From: Candidatus Streptomyces philanthi
GTDB lineage: Bacteria > Actinomycetota > Actinomycetes > Streptomycetales > Streptomycetaceae
Assembly (NCBI GenBank): GCA_018114805.1
Contig: CP073042.1
Span: forward strand, 4,691,001 to 4,755,000
Length of the DNA stretch: 64,000 nt
Reading direction: 5' to 3'
A program made the translations under genes and the position numbers. Shown here one piece after another: positions 48,883-59,442 of the stretch (the first letter of the stretch is position 1; every line of letters starts with the position of its first letter). The notes under the pieces are model-generated. The model did no database searches and was not told the origin of the DNA. It worked only from the letters and a program-made list of their open reading frames with translations.

Positions 48883-51410
48883 TCAGCTCTCCGGCAACCA
48901 GCCCAGTTGCACCAGCGGTGTCCCGCGTCGGCGGGAGACGAATACACCCCGGCCAGGGGGGAGGGCCCGGGGGCGGACGTTGCCCAGGACCTCGCCCTCG
49001 CCTCGGTCGCCGGAGAGGACGACGCCCTGTGCGCCGAGTTCCTTGACGCGCTGCATGAAGGGTTCGAAGGACGAGCGGGACGCGCCGGCCGAGTTGCGGG
49101 CGATGATGAAGCGGATGCCGACGTCGCGCGCGAACGGCAGGTTCTCCGTGAGCACGGCGAGGGGGTTTCCGCTGCTGGTGGAGACGAGTTCGTAGTCGTC
49201 GATCAGGACGAACAACTGCGGACCCGTCCATCAGCTACGGTCCCGCAACTGCTGCGGGGTCACGTCGGAGCGCGGAGGCGACCGGCGCGTACTCCAACAG
49301 GTGGTCCGAGGGAATGGCCTCCAGCAGGGAGCGCCGGTAGTCGCCCACGACGATCTTCGCCTCGTCCGCCCCGTACCGCTCCGTGATCTGCTTCTCCATC
49401 AGGCGGAGCAGCACCGTCTTGCCCGACTCGCTCTCGCCGAAGACTGAGGAAGAAGGGGTCGGTATCGAAGTCGACGTACACCGGCTCCAGGTTGGTCTCG
49501 TCGATGCCGATGGCGATGCCGCGCTCGGGGAACTCGAAGCTCTTTGGCATGCGGTCGGAGGAGAGCCGGCGGGGCAGGAGGCGGATGGTGGGGGCGTGCG
49601 GGCCCGGCCAGTGCGTGGTGACGGCGCGCACCAGGGCCGCGGTGGCGTCCGAGAGGCCGTCCGGATCGCTGGCCGAGTCGACGCGCGGCTGCGCCGCCAT
49701 GAAGTGCAGCTTCTCTGGTACCTGGCCGCGGCCCGGCACCCCGGCCGGCACGTTGGCGGCCACCTTGCGGTCGAACTCGGAGTCCAGGGAGTCGCCGAGG
49801 CGGAGTTTCGAGGCGCCCCAGGATCTGGTCCTTGAGGTTGGCCCGCAGTTCCATGTACCGCGAGGCGGTGATCACCACGTGGATGCCGTAGCCGAGGCCG
49901 CGGGCCGCTATGTCGGTCACGACGCCCTCCAGCATCTCGTATCTCCTGCTTGAACGGCCCCAGCCGTCGATCAACAGGAACACGTCGCCCGACGGCTGGT
50001 CGGGGAGGTGCCCGGCGGCGCGCTGGCGGCGGTAGGAGCCGATACCGTCGATCCCGTTGGCCCGGAAGTACTCCTCGCGGCGCGCGAGCATGCCGGCGAC
50101 CTCGGCGACCGTGCGCCGCACCGGCTTCGGGTCCAGGCGCGAGGCGACGCCGCCCACGTGCGGCAGGTCCGCGAGGGCGGGCATGCCGCTGCCGCCGAAG
50201 TCGAGTCCGTAGAACTGCACCTCCTGCGGCGTGTGGGTGAGCGCGAACGAGGCGATCAGGGTGCGCAGCAGCGTGGACTTGCCGGACTGCGGGCCGCCGA
50301 CGACCAGCATGTGTCCCGCGGCGCCGGAGAAGTCGCCGTACAGCAGCACCTCCCGGCGCTGCTCGAAGGGCTTGTCGATGAGGCCGAGCGCGGCGACGAG
50401 GCCGCCCAGGCGCGTGTAGTCGGGCGCGTGCAAGGCCCCGTTCGAGGGAGCTGGACAGCCGCGGGAGCAACTGGTCGAGCGAGGGCGCCTCGTCCAGCGG
50501 CGGCAGCCACGCCTGGTGGGCCGGCTGCCCCTGGCCCTCCAGGCGGCGCACGATCACGTCGAGCACCGTGTCGACCATCGGGTCCTCGCCCGTGCGGGGC
50601 GCGGTCGGCGACGTCCGCGGGTCCGGCGAGCCGTACGCGATGGGGACCGGCGCCACCACCGCGACCAGCAGGTCCTCCGGCGAGTGCAGCGCCACCAACT
50701 GGGCCACCAGCGCCCGCGCTAGACCGTGCGCCGAACGCGGCTCTCCCGAGACGGTCAGGTGGTAGAAGCGGCGCAGCGAGATGGCCATCGGCAGCCCGTC
50801 CAGCGCGCCGTGCACCGCCACGAACCGCTGCATGGCGCCGGCCGACAGCGGCTCCAGCTCGTCGACCGGCGCCGTGTCGGGGGTCACCAGCGCCGTGGCG
50901 AGCTGCTGCGCGCCGAGCCCGACCCGCACCTGCCCGAAGTCCGCGTCGCTGATCCGCCGCTCCCACACCCGGCTGGCCGCGTCACCGGACGGGCGCGCGC
51001 CCGCGTCCACCGCCAGGGTCCACAACTGGTCCGGCGCGGGGTGCAGGTAGAACTGGGCGTCACGCTGGGCCCGCGCGGTGCGCCGGATCTGCGCCAGGGT
51101 ACTTCAGGTAGTCCCGGCGCACGTCCGCCAACTGGCCCTGGGTGCCCCGCCGGTAGCGCACGATCTGCGCTATAACCATGCCCACCGTGGAGACCAGCAT
51201 CAGCGCGCCCATGATCCGTATGAACGGCGCCGCGCCCGGCATGAAGAAGAACACCACGGACGAGCCCATGCCGAGCATCGGCAGGAGCTGCATCAGCACC
51301 CCCTCCTGCTGCCCGCGGGGCAGCTCGGGCGGCGGTTCGAGCCGCAGCTCGTCCGACGGCACCTTGGAAGGTAACGCGCGCGGCGGACGCTTGACGACGA
51401 TCTGACTCAC
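48883..51410 (-). pseudogene. eccC: EccC (FtsK/SpoIIIE-type T7SS ATPase) gene, first ATPase domain missing
   Basis: Motor ATPase of ESX secretion. GTG 51410 starts the typical EccC N-terminus (SQIVVKRPPRALPSKVPSDE), two membrane helices and the helical linker (VDELEPLSAGAMQRFVAVHG, then AQLVALHSPEDLLVAVVAPV). At that point, about residue 235, it jumps straight to TVLDVIVRRLEGQGQPAHQA, normally about 500 residues later: ATPase domain 1 is absent. Domain 2 (VVGGPQSGKSTLLRTLIASF) and domain 3 (FGESESGKTVLLRLMEKQI, VLIDDYELVSTSSGNPLAVL) follow, with at least four frame changes, a small deletion near 49,260 and TGA 49231-49233 where Trp is expected. Total length is about 840 codons against about 1300 in the family. 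Confidence 0.75.
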
Positions 51411-51585
51411 CGGTGCACCAATCCCCGTATTACGGCGGCGACTTCGGGAAGTTCCGGACAGAAGCGCCCGTAGTGCCGGCCTCTCACCTCGTATGTGTGA
51501 TCCTACTGACACGCTCTGACACCAAGGCAGGCAGGGTGACCGGGCGCGCACCTGTCCAACAGACGTCAAACAGAGGGGCACGCTG
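51411..51585. promoter_or_regulatory. divergent promoter region eccC/eccD
   Basis: 175 bp between the divergent eccC and eccD starts; it must hold promoters for both. No clear -10/-35 pair chosen. Confidence 0.4.
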
Positions 51586-53030
51586 GTGAGTTCGACCGCA
51601 ACGACCGGCTTCTGTCGAGTCACCGTCGTTGCTCCTGACAGCCGCATCGACGTCGCGCTGCCCGACGACATCGCGGTTGCCGACGTCTACCCCGAGATCC
51701 TCCGGCTGACCGGCCAGACCCAGCTTCCGGGCACGCCCACCGGCTACCACCTGTTGCGCCGTGACGGCACCGTCCTCGACAGCGCCCTCTTGCTCGCGGC
51801 GCAGCGCGTCCTGGACGGCGAGCTGCTCAGCCTGCGCCCGTTCGCGGACTCCCTGCCGCCGACCGTCTTCGACGACGTGTCGGACGCCGTGGCCACCGCC
51901 GTGACCCGCGACCGGCACCTGTGGCGCGAGGACATGCTCCGCGGCGCCGGCCTGGTGGGCGGAGTGCTCCTGATCGTCCTGATGCCCCTCGTGCTCTGGT
52001 ACGCTGACCCCGACCGGCACTCCACGCACGGCCTGCCCGGCATCGTCGCCGCGGTGCTGCTGATGGCGCTGGCCCGTGTGCGGGCCCGGGTGTACGACGA
52101 CCGCCCGTCGGCCGTCGCGCTGGGGCTCGGCGCCATGCCGCACCTGTTGGTGGCCGGCTCCGGGATCATCGAGCCGGACCCGGGCGCGGACCCCGGACGG
52201 TTGCAGTTCCTGTTCGGCTGCGTCTGCGTCCTGGTGGCGTCCGTCCTGCTCGTGGCGCTCACGCCCGACGGTGACGCGCCGTTCGTCGCGACCATCGGGA
52301 CGCTCGCCACGTTCTGCGCGATCTTTGCCGACGCCAGCGCCACCGACGCCGCCGCGGTCTGCGCGCCGGCCGCGGTCGGCACCCTGGCCTTCCTGCCCGG
52401 GCTCTCCACCCGCTTCGCGCGGTTGCCGATCGGCTACGCGTCGCCGTACAGCGCGACCAGCGTGGACTTCGACGCCGACCCCGACGACCCGCCGTCCCCC
52501 GACCCGATCGACGCCGAGCGCATCGCGGCCCAGGCGCGGCGCGGGCACGAGACGCTGCTCGGCCTGGTCGGCGGCTGCAGCGTGGTCGTGATCGGCGCGG
52601 CGATGGTGCTGGGCTTCTCGGACTCGGTGTGGGGCCAGGTACTCGCCCTGACCACCGGCCTGGCCATGCTGCTGCGGGCCAGGCTCTTCCGCTACACCTC
52701 GCAGGTCGCCAGCGTCCTCGTCGCGGGGATCGCGGCCATCGGCCTCCTCGTGCTCGGGCTCGCGCTGCACACCCCCGCCACCTGCGGGCGGAGTTGCTGG
52801 GCGGCGACCGGACCGGGGTGGACGTGCGCACCATGTGGCTGGTGCGCGCCATCGCCGCCGGAGCGGCGCTGATCGTCGCACTCGGCCTGACCATCCCGAA
52901 GAAGGGGCTGACCCCCTTCTGGGGTAGCGTCTCGGACCTGGCGGAGGGCGCACTGCTGCTCTCGCTGGTGCCGCTGTGCCTGGCCGTCCTCGACGTCTAC
53001 TCCTCGGCACGGAGCATGACGAGCGGCTGA
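51586..53030 (+). pseudogene. eccD: type VII secretion membrane protein EccD, frameshift near the C-terminus
   Basis: Membrane channel component of the ESX complex. GTG 51586 (V-SSTATTGFCRVTVVAPDSR) opens the ubiquitin-like YukD N-terminal domain. Ten or so membrane helices follow (GLVGGVLLIVLMPLVLWY, FLFGCVCVLVASVLLVAL and others). Near 52,790 a 1-nt break ends the frame in TCGRSCW; the other frame continues ELLGGDRTGVDVRTMW and the last two helices to TSG at 53030. Only the final 80 residues are affected, so most of the protein is still coded in one frame. Confidence 0.78.
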
Positions 53031-53386
53031 CCACCGGCTGGGCGCACCCCGGGGCTCCGTACCCTGAAGTGCACCGTGCCCCATGCCCCGCGAGGCTGGC
53101 TCCGTGCCCCGTGGCGCCCGCCCGTCAGCCCGACCGACCCACGGCGTACTCGGCCCGCCCGCCCGGCCCACGGTGGAGCGGTGAGGCCCCGGAGCGGCCC
53201 CGGGGTCGCCCGCGGTGAGGGCCCACCCGCGTGGCTGGTACGCTGTGTGACGGCCGTGTGTGTACGCGCTTCCGGAGGCTCTGGAAGCTGCGCTCAGCGG
53301 ATCCCGCCTTCCGAGTCATGGAAGCTGCCCCGCGAATGAGACCGGGGGCACTTGGTGGCCAAACGAGAATCCTTGAAGGAGTATGC

Positions 53387-53674
53387 GTGTCGCTCGACGC
53401 CGCAACGAAGAAGCAGATCATGGCCGAGTTCGCCACCAACGAGGGTGACACCGGCTCCCCCGAGGTTCAGGTGGCCATGCTCTCGCGTCGCATCTCGGAC
53501 CTGACCGAGCACCTCAAGATGCACAAGCACGACCACCACTCCCGCCGTGGTCTGCTGCTCCTGGTCGGTCAGCGCCGCCGCCTGCTGCAGTACCTAGCGA
53601 AGAAGGACATCGCGCGCTTCCGCGTGCTCGTCGAGCGCCTCGGCATTCGCCGTGGTGCGGCGGGCGCCAGGTAA
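53387..53674 (+). CDS. rpsO: ribosomal protein uS15
   Basis: 30S subunit protein binding 16S rRNA. 95 aa. GTG 53387 with AAGGAG 6 nt upstream; chosen over upstream in-frame starts because MSLDAATKKQI is the family start. Contains GDTGSPEVQVAMLSRRISDL, HKHDHHSRRGLLLLVGQRRR and the C-terminus RLGIRRGAAGAR. Intact. Confidence 0.97.
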   Translation: MSLDAATKKQIMAEFATNEGDTGSPEVQVAMLSRRISDLTEHLKMHKHDHHSRRGLLLLVGQRRRLLQYLAKKDIARFRVLVERLGIRRGAAGAR

Positions 53675-53686
53675 CACGCCGTGGAG

Positions 53687-53716
53687 GGAGCGGTTCCCAC
53701 ACCTGGGAGCCGCTCC
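53687..53716 (+). terminator. hairpin in the rpsO-pnp gap
   Basis: 13-bp stem (GGAGCGGTTCCCA with one GT pair, loop CACC) followed by TTT, 12 bp after rpsO. In Streptomyces the rpsO-pnp intergenic hairpin is known to limit read-through and to be processed by RNase III; the position matches. Confidence 0.75.
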
Positions 53717-54322
53717 TTTGCCGTAAGGGCCCGGGCCCCGCTCGCCAGCCGCGCACAGCGGCCGAAGGGCCCCTCGTGCGACCCGCGGCAGGCGCCGGAT
53801 CGCGCCCCGCGTCGATCACCTGTCGCAGGAGACCGTACCCCGTCGCCCCGATCGGGCGACAGACCCGCCGCACGGCGTCCGGCGCCCATCTCGCGTCCGC
53901 GCCGTCCGCGCCACACGGTTGCCCGCCCGGCCACTGCGGGCGCCGTACCCGGGTTGTCCGGGGCGCGTGGAGCGCCCGCGGGCGAGCCGGACAGCACGCG
54001 GCGCGTGTGCCCCCGCCTGGGGGCCCACGCACCCGGCAGGGCTGCGACGTCGCGGCCCCTGGACAGACGTCTCAGCCGTCGTGGCGGCGGCTGAAGGTTT
54101 GTAGTCTGGTCCCATAACGCCATAACGAACGAGGGGGAGCGCCCTCTTCCCGCCGAATCGAGGCCGCAGGCGCCGGTCCTCGGTAGTGGCTCCCGGAACT
54201 GGCAATTCCGGTGGCTTCGATCGAAGACCGGCCCGGCCGCCGGACCCAGCGGCAGACCGAGCGCTCCTCCGCCAACGTCCCCTGTCACATGGACGAGGGA
54301 CGCAGACGAGGAGATTTTCCTG
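53717..54322. other. rpsO-pnp intergenic region
   Basis: 606 bp without a recognisable gene. In Streptomyces this region carries the pnp promoter and the rpsO-pnp read-through mRNA. Near 54,070-54,130 the sequence is locally AT-richer (GGTTTGTAGTCTGG, CCATAACGCCATAACG), a plausible promoter place. Confidence 0.4.
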
Positions 54323-56539
54323 GTGGAGAACGAGACCCACTACGCCGAGGCCGTCATCGACAACGGCAGCTTCGGCACCCGCACCATCCGCTTCGAGACG
54401 GGCCGTTTGGCCCGCCAGGCCGCCGGCTCCGCCGTGGCCTACCTGGACGACGACACCATGGTGCTGTCGGCCACCACCGCCTCGAAGAACCCGAAGGACC
54501 AGCTCCACTTCTTCCCGCTGACGGTGGACGTCGAGGAGCGGATGTACGCAGCCGGCAAGATCCCCGGCTCCTTCTTCCGTCGTGAGGGCCGCCCCTCCGA
54601 GGACGCGATCCTCACCTGCCGCCTGATCGACCGCCCGCTGCGCCCCTCCTTCAAGAAGGGCCTGCGCAACGAGATCCAGATCGTCGAGACGATCATGGCG
54701 CTCAACCCCGACCACCTGTACGACGTGGTCGCCATCAACGCCGCCTCCTGCTCCACGCAGCTCGCGGGCCTGCCCTTCTCCGGCCCGATCGGCGGCACCC
54801 GGGTCGCGCTGATCAACGGCCAGTGGGTCGCCTTCCCGACCCACTCGGAGCTGGAGAACGCCGTCTTCGACATGGTCGTCGCCGGTCGCGTCCTGGAGGA
54901 CGGCGACGTCGCGATCATGATGGTCGAGGCCGAGGCCACCGAGAAGACCATCCAGCTCGTCAAGGACGGCGCCGACGCTCCCACCGAGGAGGTCGTGGCC
55001 GCTGGTCTCGAGGCCGCCAAGCCGTTCATCAAGTCGCTCTGCCAGGCCCAGGCCGAGCTGGCCGCCAAGGCCGCGAAGCCGACCGGCGACTTCCCGGTCT
55101 TCCTCGACTACCAGGACGACGTCCTGGAGGCGTTGACCGCGGCCGTGCGCACCGAGCTGGCCCAGGCGCTGACCATCGCCGGCAAGCAGGAGCGCGAGAG
55201 CGAGCTGGACCGCGTCAAGGCGCTCGCCGCCGAGAAGCTGCTGCCGGAGTTCGAGGGCCGCGAGAAGGAGATCTCCGCCGCGTACCGTTCGCTGACCAAG
55301 ACCCTGGTCCGCGAGCGCGTCATCAAGGAGAAGAAGCGCATCGACGGCCGCGGCGTCACGGACATCCGTACGCTGGCCGCCGAGGTCGAGGCGATCCCGC
55401 GGGTGCACGGCTCGGCCCTGTTCGAGCGCGGCGAGACCCAGATCCTGGGCGTCACCACGCTGAACATGCTCCGCATGGAGCAGCAGATCGACACGTTGTC
55501 GCCGGTGACGCGCAAGCGCTACATGCACAACTACAACTTCCCGCCGTACTCCACCGGTGAGACCGGCCGCGTGGGTTCGCCCAAGCGCCGCGAGATCGGC
55601 CACGGCGCGCTCGCCGAGCGCGCCCTGATGCCTGTGCTGCCGACGCGCGAGGAGTTCCCGTACGCGATCCGTCAGGTCTCCGAGGCGCTGGGCTCCAACG
55701 GCTCGACCTCGATGGGCTCGGTCTGCGCGTCCACGATGTCGCTGCTGAACGCCGGTGTGCCGCTCAAGGCCCCGGTCGCCGGCATCGCCATGGGCCTGAT
55801 CTCGCAGGAGATCGACGGCAAGACGCACTACGTCACCCTCACCGACATCCTCGGTGCGGAGGACGCGTTCGGTGACATGGACTTCAAGGTCGCGGGCACC
55901 AAGACCTTCGTCACCGCGCTGCAGCTCGACACCAAGCTCGACGGCATCCCCGCCTCCGTGCTGGCCGCCGCGCTCAAGCAGGCTCGGGACGCCCGGCTGC
56001 ACATCCTCGACGTGATGAACGAGGCCATCGACGTCCCGGACGAGATGTCCCCGAACGCCCCGCGGATCATCACCGTCAAGATCCCGGTGGACAAGATCGG
56101 TGAGGTCATCGGCCCCAAGGGGAAGATGATCAACCAGATCCAGGAGGACACCGGCGCCGACATCACGATCGAGGACGACGGCACCATCTACATCGGTGCC
56201 GCCGACGGCCCGGCCGCCGAGGCCGCGCGCGCCACGATCAACGGCATCGCCAACCCGACCATGCCGGAGGTCGGCGAGCGCTACCTGGGCACGGTCGTCA
56301 AGACCACGACCTTCGGCGCATTCGTCTCCCTGCTCCCGGGCAAGGACGGCCTGCTGCACATCTCGCAGATCCGCAAGCTCGCCGGTGGCAAGCGCGTGGA
56401 GAACGTCGAGGAGGTGCTCGCGGTGGGCGCCAAGGTGCAGGTCGAGATCGCCGAGATCGACCAGCGCGGCAAGCTCTCCCTGATCCCCGTGATCGAGGGC
56501 GAGGACGGCGACGACCAGAAGGACGAAGCCGCCCAGTGA
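54323..56539 (+). CDS. pnp: polyribonucleotide nucleotidyltransferase
   Basis: 3'-5' phosphorolytic exoribonuclease and polymerase; in Streptomyces also described as guanosine pentaphosphate synthetase. 738 aa, full length. GTG 54323 (V-ENETHYAEAVIDNGS) after GAGGAG at 54308. Two RNase PH domains (RPLRPSFKKGLRNEIQIVET; EIGHGALAERALMPVLPTRE), KH domain (IGEVIGPKGKMINQIQEDTG) and S1 domain (GERYLGTVVKTTTFGAFVSL) in order. It overlaps the start of the next gene. Intact. Confidence 0.97.
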   Translation: MENETHYAEAVIDNGSFGTRTIRFETGRLARQAAGSAVAYLDDDTMVLSATTASKNPKDQLHFFPLTVDVEERMYAAGKIPGSFFRREGRPSEDAILTCRLIDRPLRPSFKKGLRNEIQIVETIMALNPDHLYDVVAINAASCSTQLAGLPFSGPIGGTRVALINGQWVAFPTHSELENAVFDMVVAGRVLEDGDVAIMMVEAEATEKTIQLVKDGADAPTEEVVAAGLEAAKPFIKSLCQAQAELAAKAAKPTGDFPVFLDYQDDVLEALTAAVRTELAQALTIAGKQERESELDRVKALAAEKLLPEFEGREKEISAAYRSLTKTLVRERVIKEKKRIDGRGVTDIRTLAAEVEAIPRVHGSALFERGETQILGVTTLNMLRMEQQIDTLSPVTRKRYMHNYNFPPYSTGETGRVGSPKRREIGHGALAERALMPVLPTREEFPYAIRQVSEALGSNGSTSMGSVCASTMSLLNAGVPLKAPVAGIAMGLISQEIDGKTHYVTLTDILGAEDAFGDMDFKVAGTKTFVTALQLDTKLDGIPASVLAAALKQARDARLHILDVMNEAIDVPDEMSPNAPRIITVKIPVDKIGEVIGPKGKMINQIQEDTGADITIEDDGTIYIGAADGPAAEAARATINGIANPTMPEVGERYLGTVVKTTTFGAFVSLLPGKDGLLHISQIRKLAGGKRVENVEEVLAVGAKVQVEIAEIDQRGKLSLIPVIEGEDGDDQKDEAAQ

Positions 56540-57942
56540 TGCCGCTTTCCCCTTCGGGCGGATCGCACCGCGCGACGGCCCGCCCCTCGATCGAGGGGCG
56601 GGCCGTCGCCCGTACCCGGTCCACCACCAAGACGCTTCTCCGAGGCGAGAACGGCATCGGTACGGTGCGCCGCACCACCCTCCCCGGGGGGTTGCGCGTG
56701 GTCACCGAGACCCTGCCGTCCGTCAGGTCGGTCACCTTCGGGATCTGGGCCCACGTCGGCTCCCGGGACGAGACGCCGGCGCTCGGCGGTGCCACCCACT
56801 ACCTGGAGCACCTGCTCTTCAAGGGCACCGAGCGGCGCAGCGCGCTGGACATCTCGGCCGCGATCGACGCGGTCGGCGGCGAGATGAACGCGTTCACGGC
56901 CAAGGAGTACACCTGCTACTACGCACGGGTGCTCGACTCGGACCTGCCGCTGGCCATAGACGTCGTGTGCGACATGCTGACCAGCTCGCTGATCGAACCG
57001 GGGGACGTGGACGCCGAGCGCGGCGTCATCCTCGAAGAGATCGCGATGACCGAGGACGACCCGGGCGACTGCGTGCACGACCTGTTCGCGCAGACGATGT
57101 TCGGTGACACGCCGCTGGGCCGCCCCGTGCTCGGCACCGTGGACACCGTCAACGCGCTGACGGCCGACCGCATCCGGTGGTTCTACCGCAAGCACTACGA
57201 CCCCACCCACCTCGTCGTCGCCGCCGCGGGCAACGTGGACCACGCCCGCGTCGTACGGCAGGTCCGGGCGGCCTTCGACCGGGCCGGGGCGCTGCAGCGG
57301 GAGGACGTGACGCCGGTGGCGCCGCGCGGCGGCAGCCGGGCGATCCGCACCGCCGGCCGCGTGGACCTGATCGGCCGCAAGACCGAGCAGGCGCACATCG
57401 TGCTCGGCATGCCCGGCATCGCCCGCACCGACGACCGCCGCTGGGCGCTCGGCGTGCTGAACACGGCGCTCGGCGGCGGCATGAGTTCGCGCCTGTTCCA
57501 GGAGGTACGGGAGAAGCGTGGCCTGGCGTACAGCGTGTACTCGTACACCTCCGGCTTCGCCGACTGCGGGCTGTTCGGGGTGTACGCGGGCTGCCGCCCG
57601 AACCAGGTGCACGACGTGCTGCGGATCTGCCGCGACGAACTCGACCAGGTCGCCGACCAGGGCCTGAGCGACGAGGAGCTGCGGCGGGCCATCGGTCAGC
57701 TCTCCGGTTCCACCGTGCTGGGCCTGGAGGACACCGGCGCGCTGATGAACCGCATCGGCAAGAGCGAGCTGTGCTGGGGCGACCAGATGTCGGTCGACGA
57801 CATGCTGGCGCGGATCGCGGCCGTCACCGCGGACGACGTACGCGAGGTCGCTCGCACGGTGTTGGGGCAGCACCCCTCGCTGTCGGTGATCGGCCCGCTG
57901 AAGGACAGGCAGGCCAGCCGCCTGGACGAGGCGGTCGCCTGA
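56536..57942 (+). CDS. pepR: M16-family zinc peptidase (pitrilysin/MPP-like)
   Basis: 468 aa. Start GTG 56536, or ATG 56539 overlapping the pnp stop. Inverted zinc motif HYLEH (family HxxEH) with the second-ligand region AERGVILEEIAMTEDDP, and the C-terminal non-catalytic half (MSSRLFQEVREKRGLAYSVY). Following pnp, this gene is conserved in Streptomyces; its substrate is unknown. Intact. Confidence 0.9.
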   Translation: MMPLSPSGGSHRATARPSIEGRAVARTRSTTKTLLRGENGIGTVRRTTLPGGLRVVTETLPSVRSVTFGIWAHVGSRDETPALGGATHYLEHLLFKGTERRSALDISAAIDAVGGEMNAFTAKEYTCYYARVLDSDLPLAIDVVCDMLTSSLIEPGDVDAERGVILEEIAMTEDDPGDCVHDLFAQTMFGDTPLGRPVLGTVDTVNALTADRIRWFYRKHYDPTHLVVAAAGNVDHARVVRQVRAAFDRAGALQREDVTPVAPRGGSRAIRTAGRVDLIGRKTEQAHIVLGMPGIARTDDRRWALGVLNTALGGGMSSRLFQEVREKRGLAYSVYSYTSGFADCGLFGVYAGCRPNQVHDVLRICRDELDQVADQGLSDEELRRAIGQLSGSTVLGLEDTGALMNRIGKSELCWGDQMSVDDMLARIAAVTADDVREVARTVLGQHPSLSVIGPLKDRQASRLDEAVA

Positions 57943-58085
57943 CCGCCCGGCCCCGTGCCCCGTAGCGCGGTGCCGGGCCCCTGGCGGACGGCGCCCCGCG
58001 CACCGCGCGGGGCGCCGTGCGAGAGTGCCCCCGTGAGCACCGACTCCGCCCTCCCACCCGTTTGAGCGAAGGAAAGCCACAGACC

Positions 58086-58838
58086 ATGAGCAAGCTGCGC
58101 GTAGTCGTGATCGGAGCGGGGGGCCGCATCGGCTCCGAGGCCGTACGAGCGGTGCAGGCGGCCGACGACCTGGAGCTGGTCGCGACCCTGGGCCGCGGCG
58201 ACCGCCTGGAGACGCTGACCGAGGCCGGCGCCCAGGTCGCGGTCGAGCTGACTCACCCGGACGCCGTCATGGACAACCTGGAGTTCTGCGTACGCAACGG
58301 CGTCCACGGCGTCGTCGGCACCACCGGCTGGACCGACGAGCGGCTGGGCCAGCTCCGCTCGTGGCTGGAGGCGGCGCCCGGCACCGGAACGCTCATCGCG
58401 CCGAACTTCTCCATCGGCGCCGTGCTCACCATGCGCTTCGCCCAGCAGGCAGCCCGCTTCTTCGAGTCCGTCGAGGTCATCGAGCTGCACCACCCCAACA
58501 AGGCCGACGCCCCGTCCGGTACCGCCACCCGCACCGCGCAGCTCATCGCGGCGGCGCGGCAGGAGGTGGGCAGCGCGCCGCAGCCCGACGCGACGAGCAC
58601 CGCGCTGGAGGGCGCGCGCGGCGCCGACGTGGACGGCGTACGGGTGCACTCCGTACGGCTGCGTGGGCTGCTCGCCCACCAGGAGGTCCTGCTGGGCGGC
58701 GCGGGGGAGACGCTTACGCTGCGGCACGACTCCCTGCACCACAGCTCGTTCATGCCGGGCATCCTGCTCGGCGTGCGGCGCGTGGTGACGGCGCCGGGCT
58801 TGACCTTCGGGCTGGAACACTTCCTGGACCTGGACTGA
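58086..58838 (+). CDS. dapB: 4-hydroxy-tetrahydrodipicolinate reductase
   Basis: Lysine/diaminopimelate pathway, NAD(P)H-dependent. 250 aa. ATG 58086. N-terminal Rossmann motif VVVIGAGGRIGSEAV, catalytic/substrate segment ELHHPNKADAPSGTATRTA and NFSIGAVL. Intact. dapA lies 3 kb downstream, giving two steps of the same pathway here. Confidence 0.95.
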   Translation: MSKLRVVVIGAGGRIGSEAVRAVQAADDLELVATLGRGDRLETLTEAGAQVAVELTHPDAVMDNLEFCVRNGVHGVVGTTGWTDERLGQLRSWLEAAPGTGTLIAPNFSIGAVLTMRFAQQAARFFESVEVIELHHPNKADAPSGTATRTAQLIAAARQEVGSAPQPDATSTALEGARGADVDGVRVHSVRLRGLLAHQEVLLGGAGETLTLRHDSLHHSSFMPGILLGVRRVVTAPGLTFGLEHFLDLD

Positions 58839-58843
58839 GCACA

Positions 58844-59296
58844 GTGCGCGCAAAGATCACCTACTTCACCCTCGCCGCCGTTCTGGTCGTCTACTTCGTG
58901 CTCGTCGGCAGCCGCGGCGTGCTGCTCATCCAGCAGGGCACACTGCTGACCATCGCGTTCGGCGTCGGTGTGCTCGTGCTGCCGCTCATCGGCGTCTGGT
59001 TCCTGTGGCAGAGCACGAAGTTCGCCCGCGACGCCGGCCGGCTGGCCAGGACGCTGGAGGCGGAGGGGGCGCTGCCGGTCGACGAACTGGTGCGCACGCC
59101 CAGCGGTCGGATCGACCGGGACTCGGCGGATGCGATCTTCCAGCGGCGCCGCGCGGAGACGGAGGCGGCCCCGGACGACTGGCGCACCTGGTTCCGGCTG
59201 GCGATCGCCTACCACGACGCCCGGGACACCCCACGGGCCCGCAAGGCGATGCAGCGCGCCATCCACCTGTACGACGGCCAGCCGGCACGGGGCTGA
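58844..59296 (+). CDS. small membrane protein of unknown function
   Basis: 150 aa, GTG 58844, 5 bp after dapB and thus likely co-transcribed. Two hydrophobic helices (FTLAAVLVVYFVLVGSRGVL, LLTIAFGVGVLVLPLIGVWF), then a soluble helical tail (FRLAIAYHDARDTPRARKAM) that looks TPR-like. Conserved next to dapB in Streptomyces by position; function not known. Intact. Confidence 0.8.
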   Translation: MRAKITYFTLAAVLVVYFVLVGSRGVLLIQQGTLLTIAFGVGVLVLPLIGVWFLWQSTKFARDAGRLARTLEAEGALPVDELVRTPSGRIDRDSADAIFQRRRAETEAAPDDWRTWFRLAIAYHDARDTPRARKAMQRAIHLYDGQPARG

Positions 59297-59376
59297 CCGC
59301 CGCGGGCCGGGGGACCGGCGTACGGGTCACCGTCGGAGCCCTCCGGTCGTGACCCGTACGCCCGTCTCCCACACGC

Positions 59377-59417
59377 GCCCCGCGCACGCCCGCCCACATG
59401 GGGTGCGTGCGCGGGGC
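59377..59417. terminator. bidirectional hairpin between convergent genes
   Basis: Perfect 13-bp stem (GCCCCGCGCACGC at 59377-59389 and its complement at 59405-59417), 15-nt loop, between the plus-strand membrane-protein gene and the minus-strand PH-domain gene. Confidence 0.75.
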
Positions 59418-59442
59418 ACCGCTGTAGTGGGAATGGGTGCCG

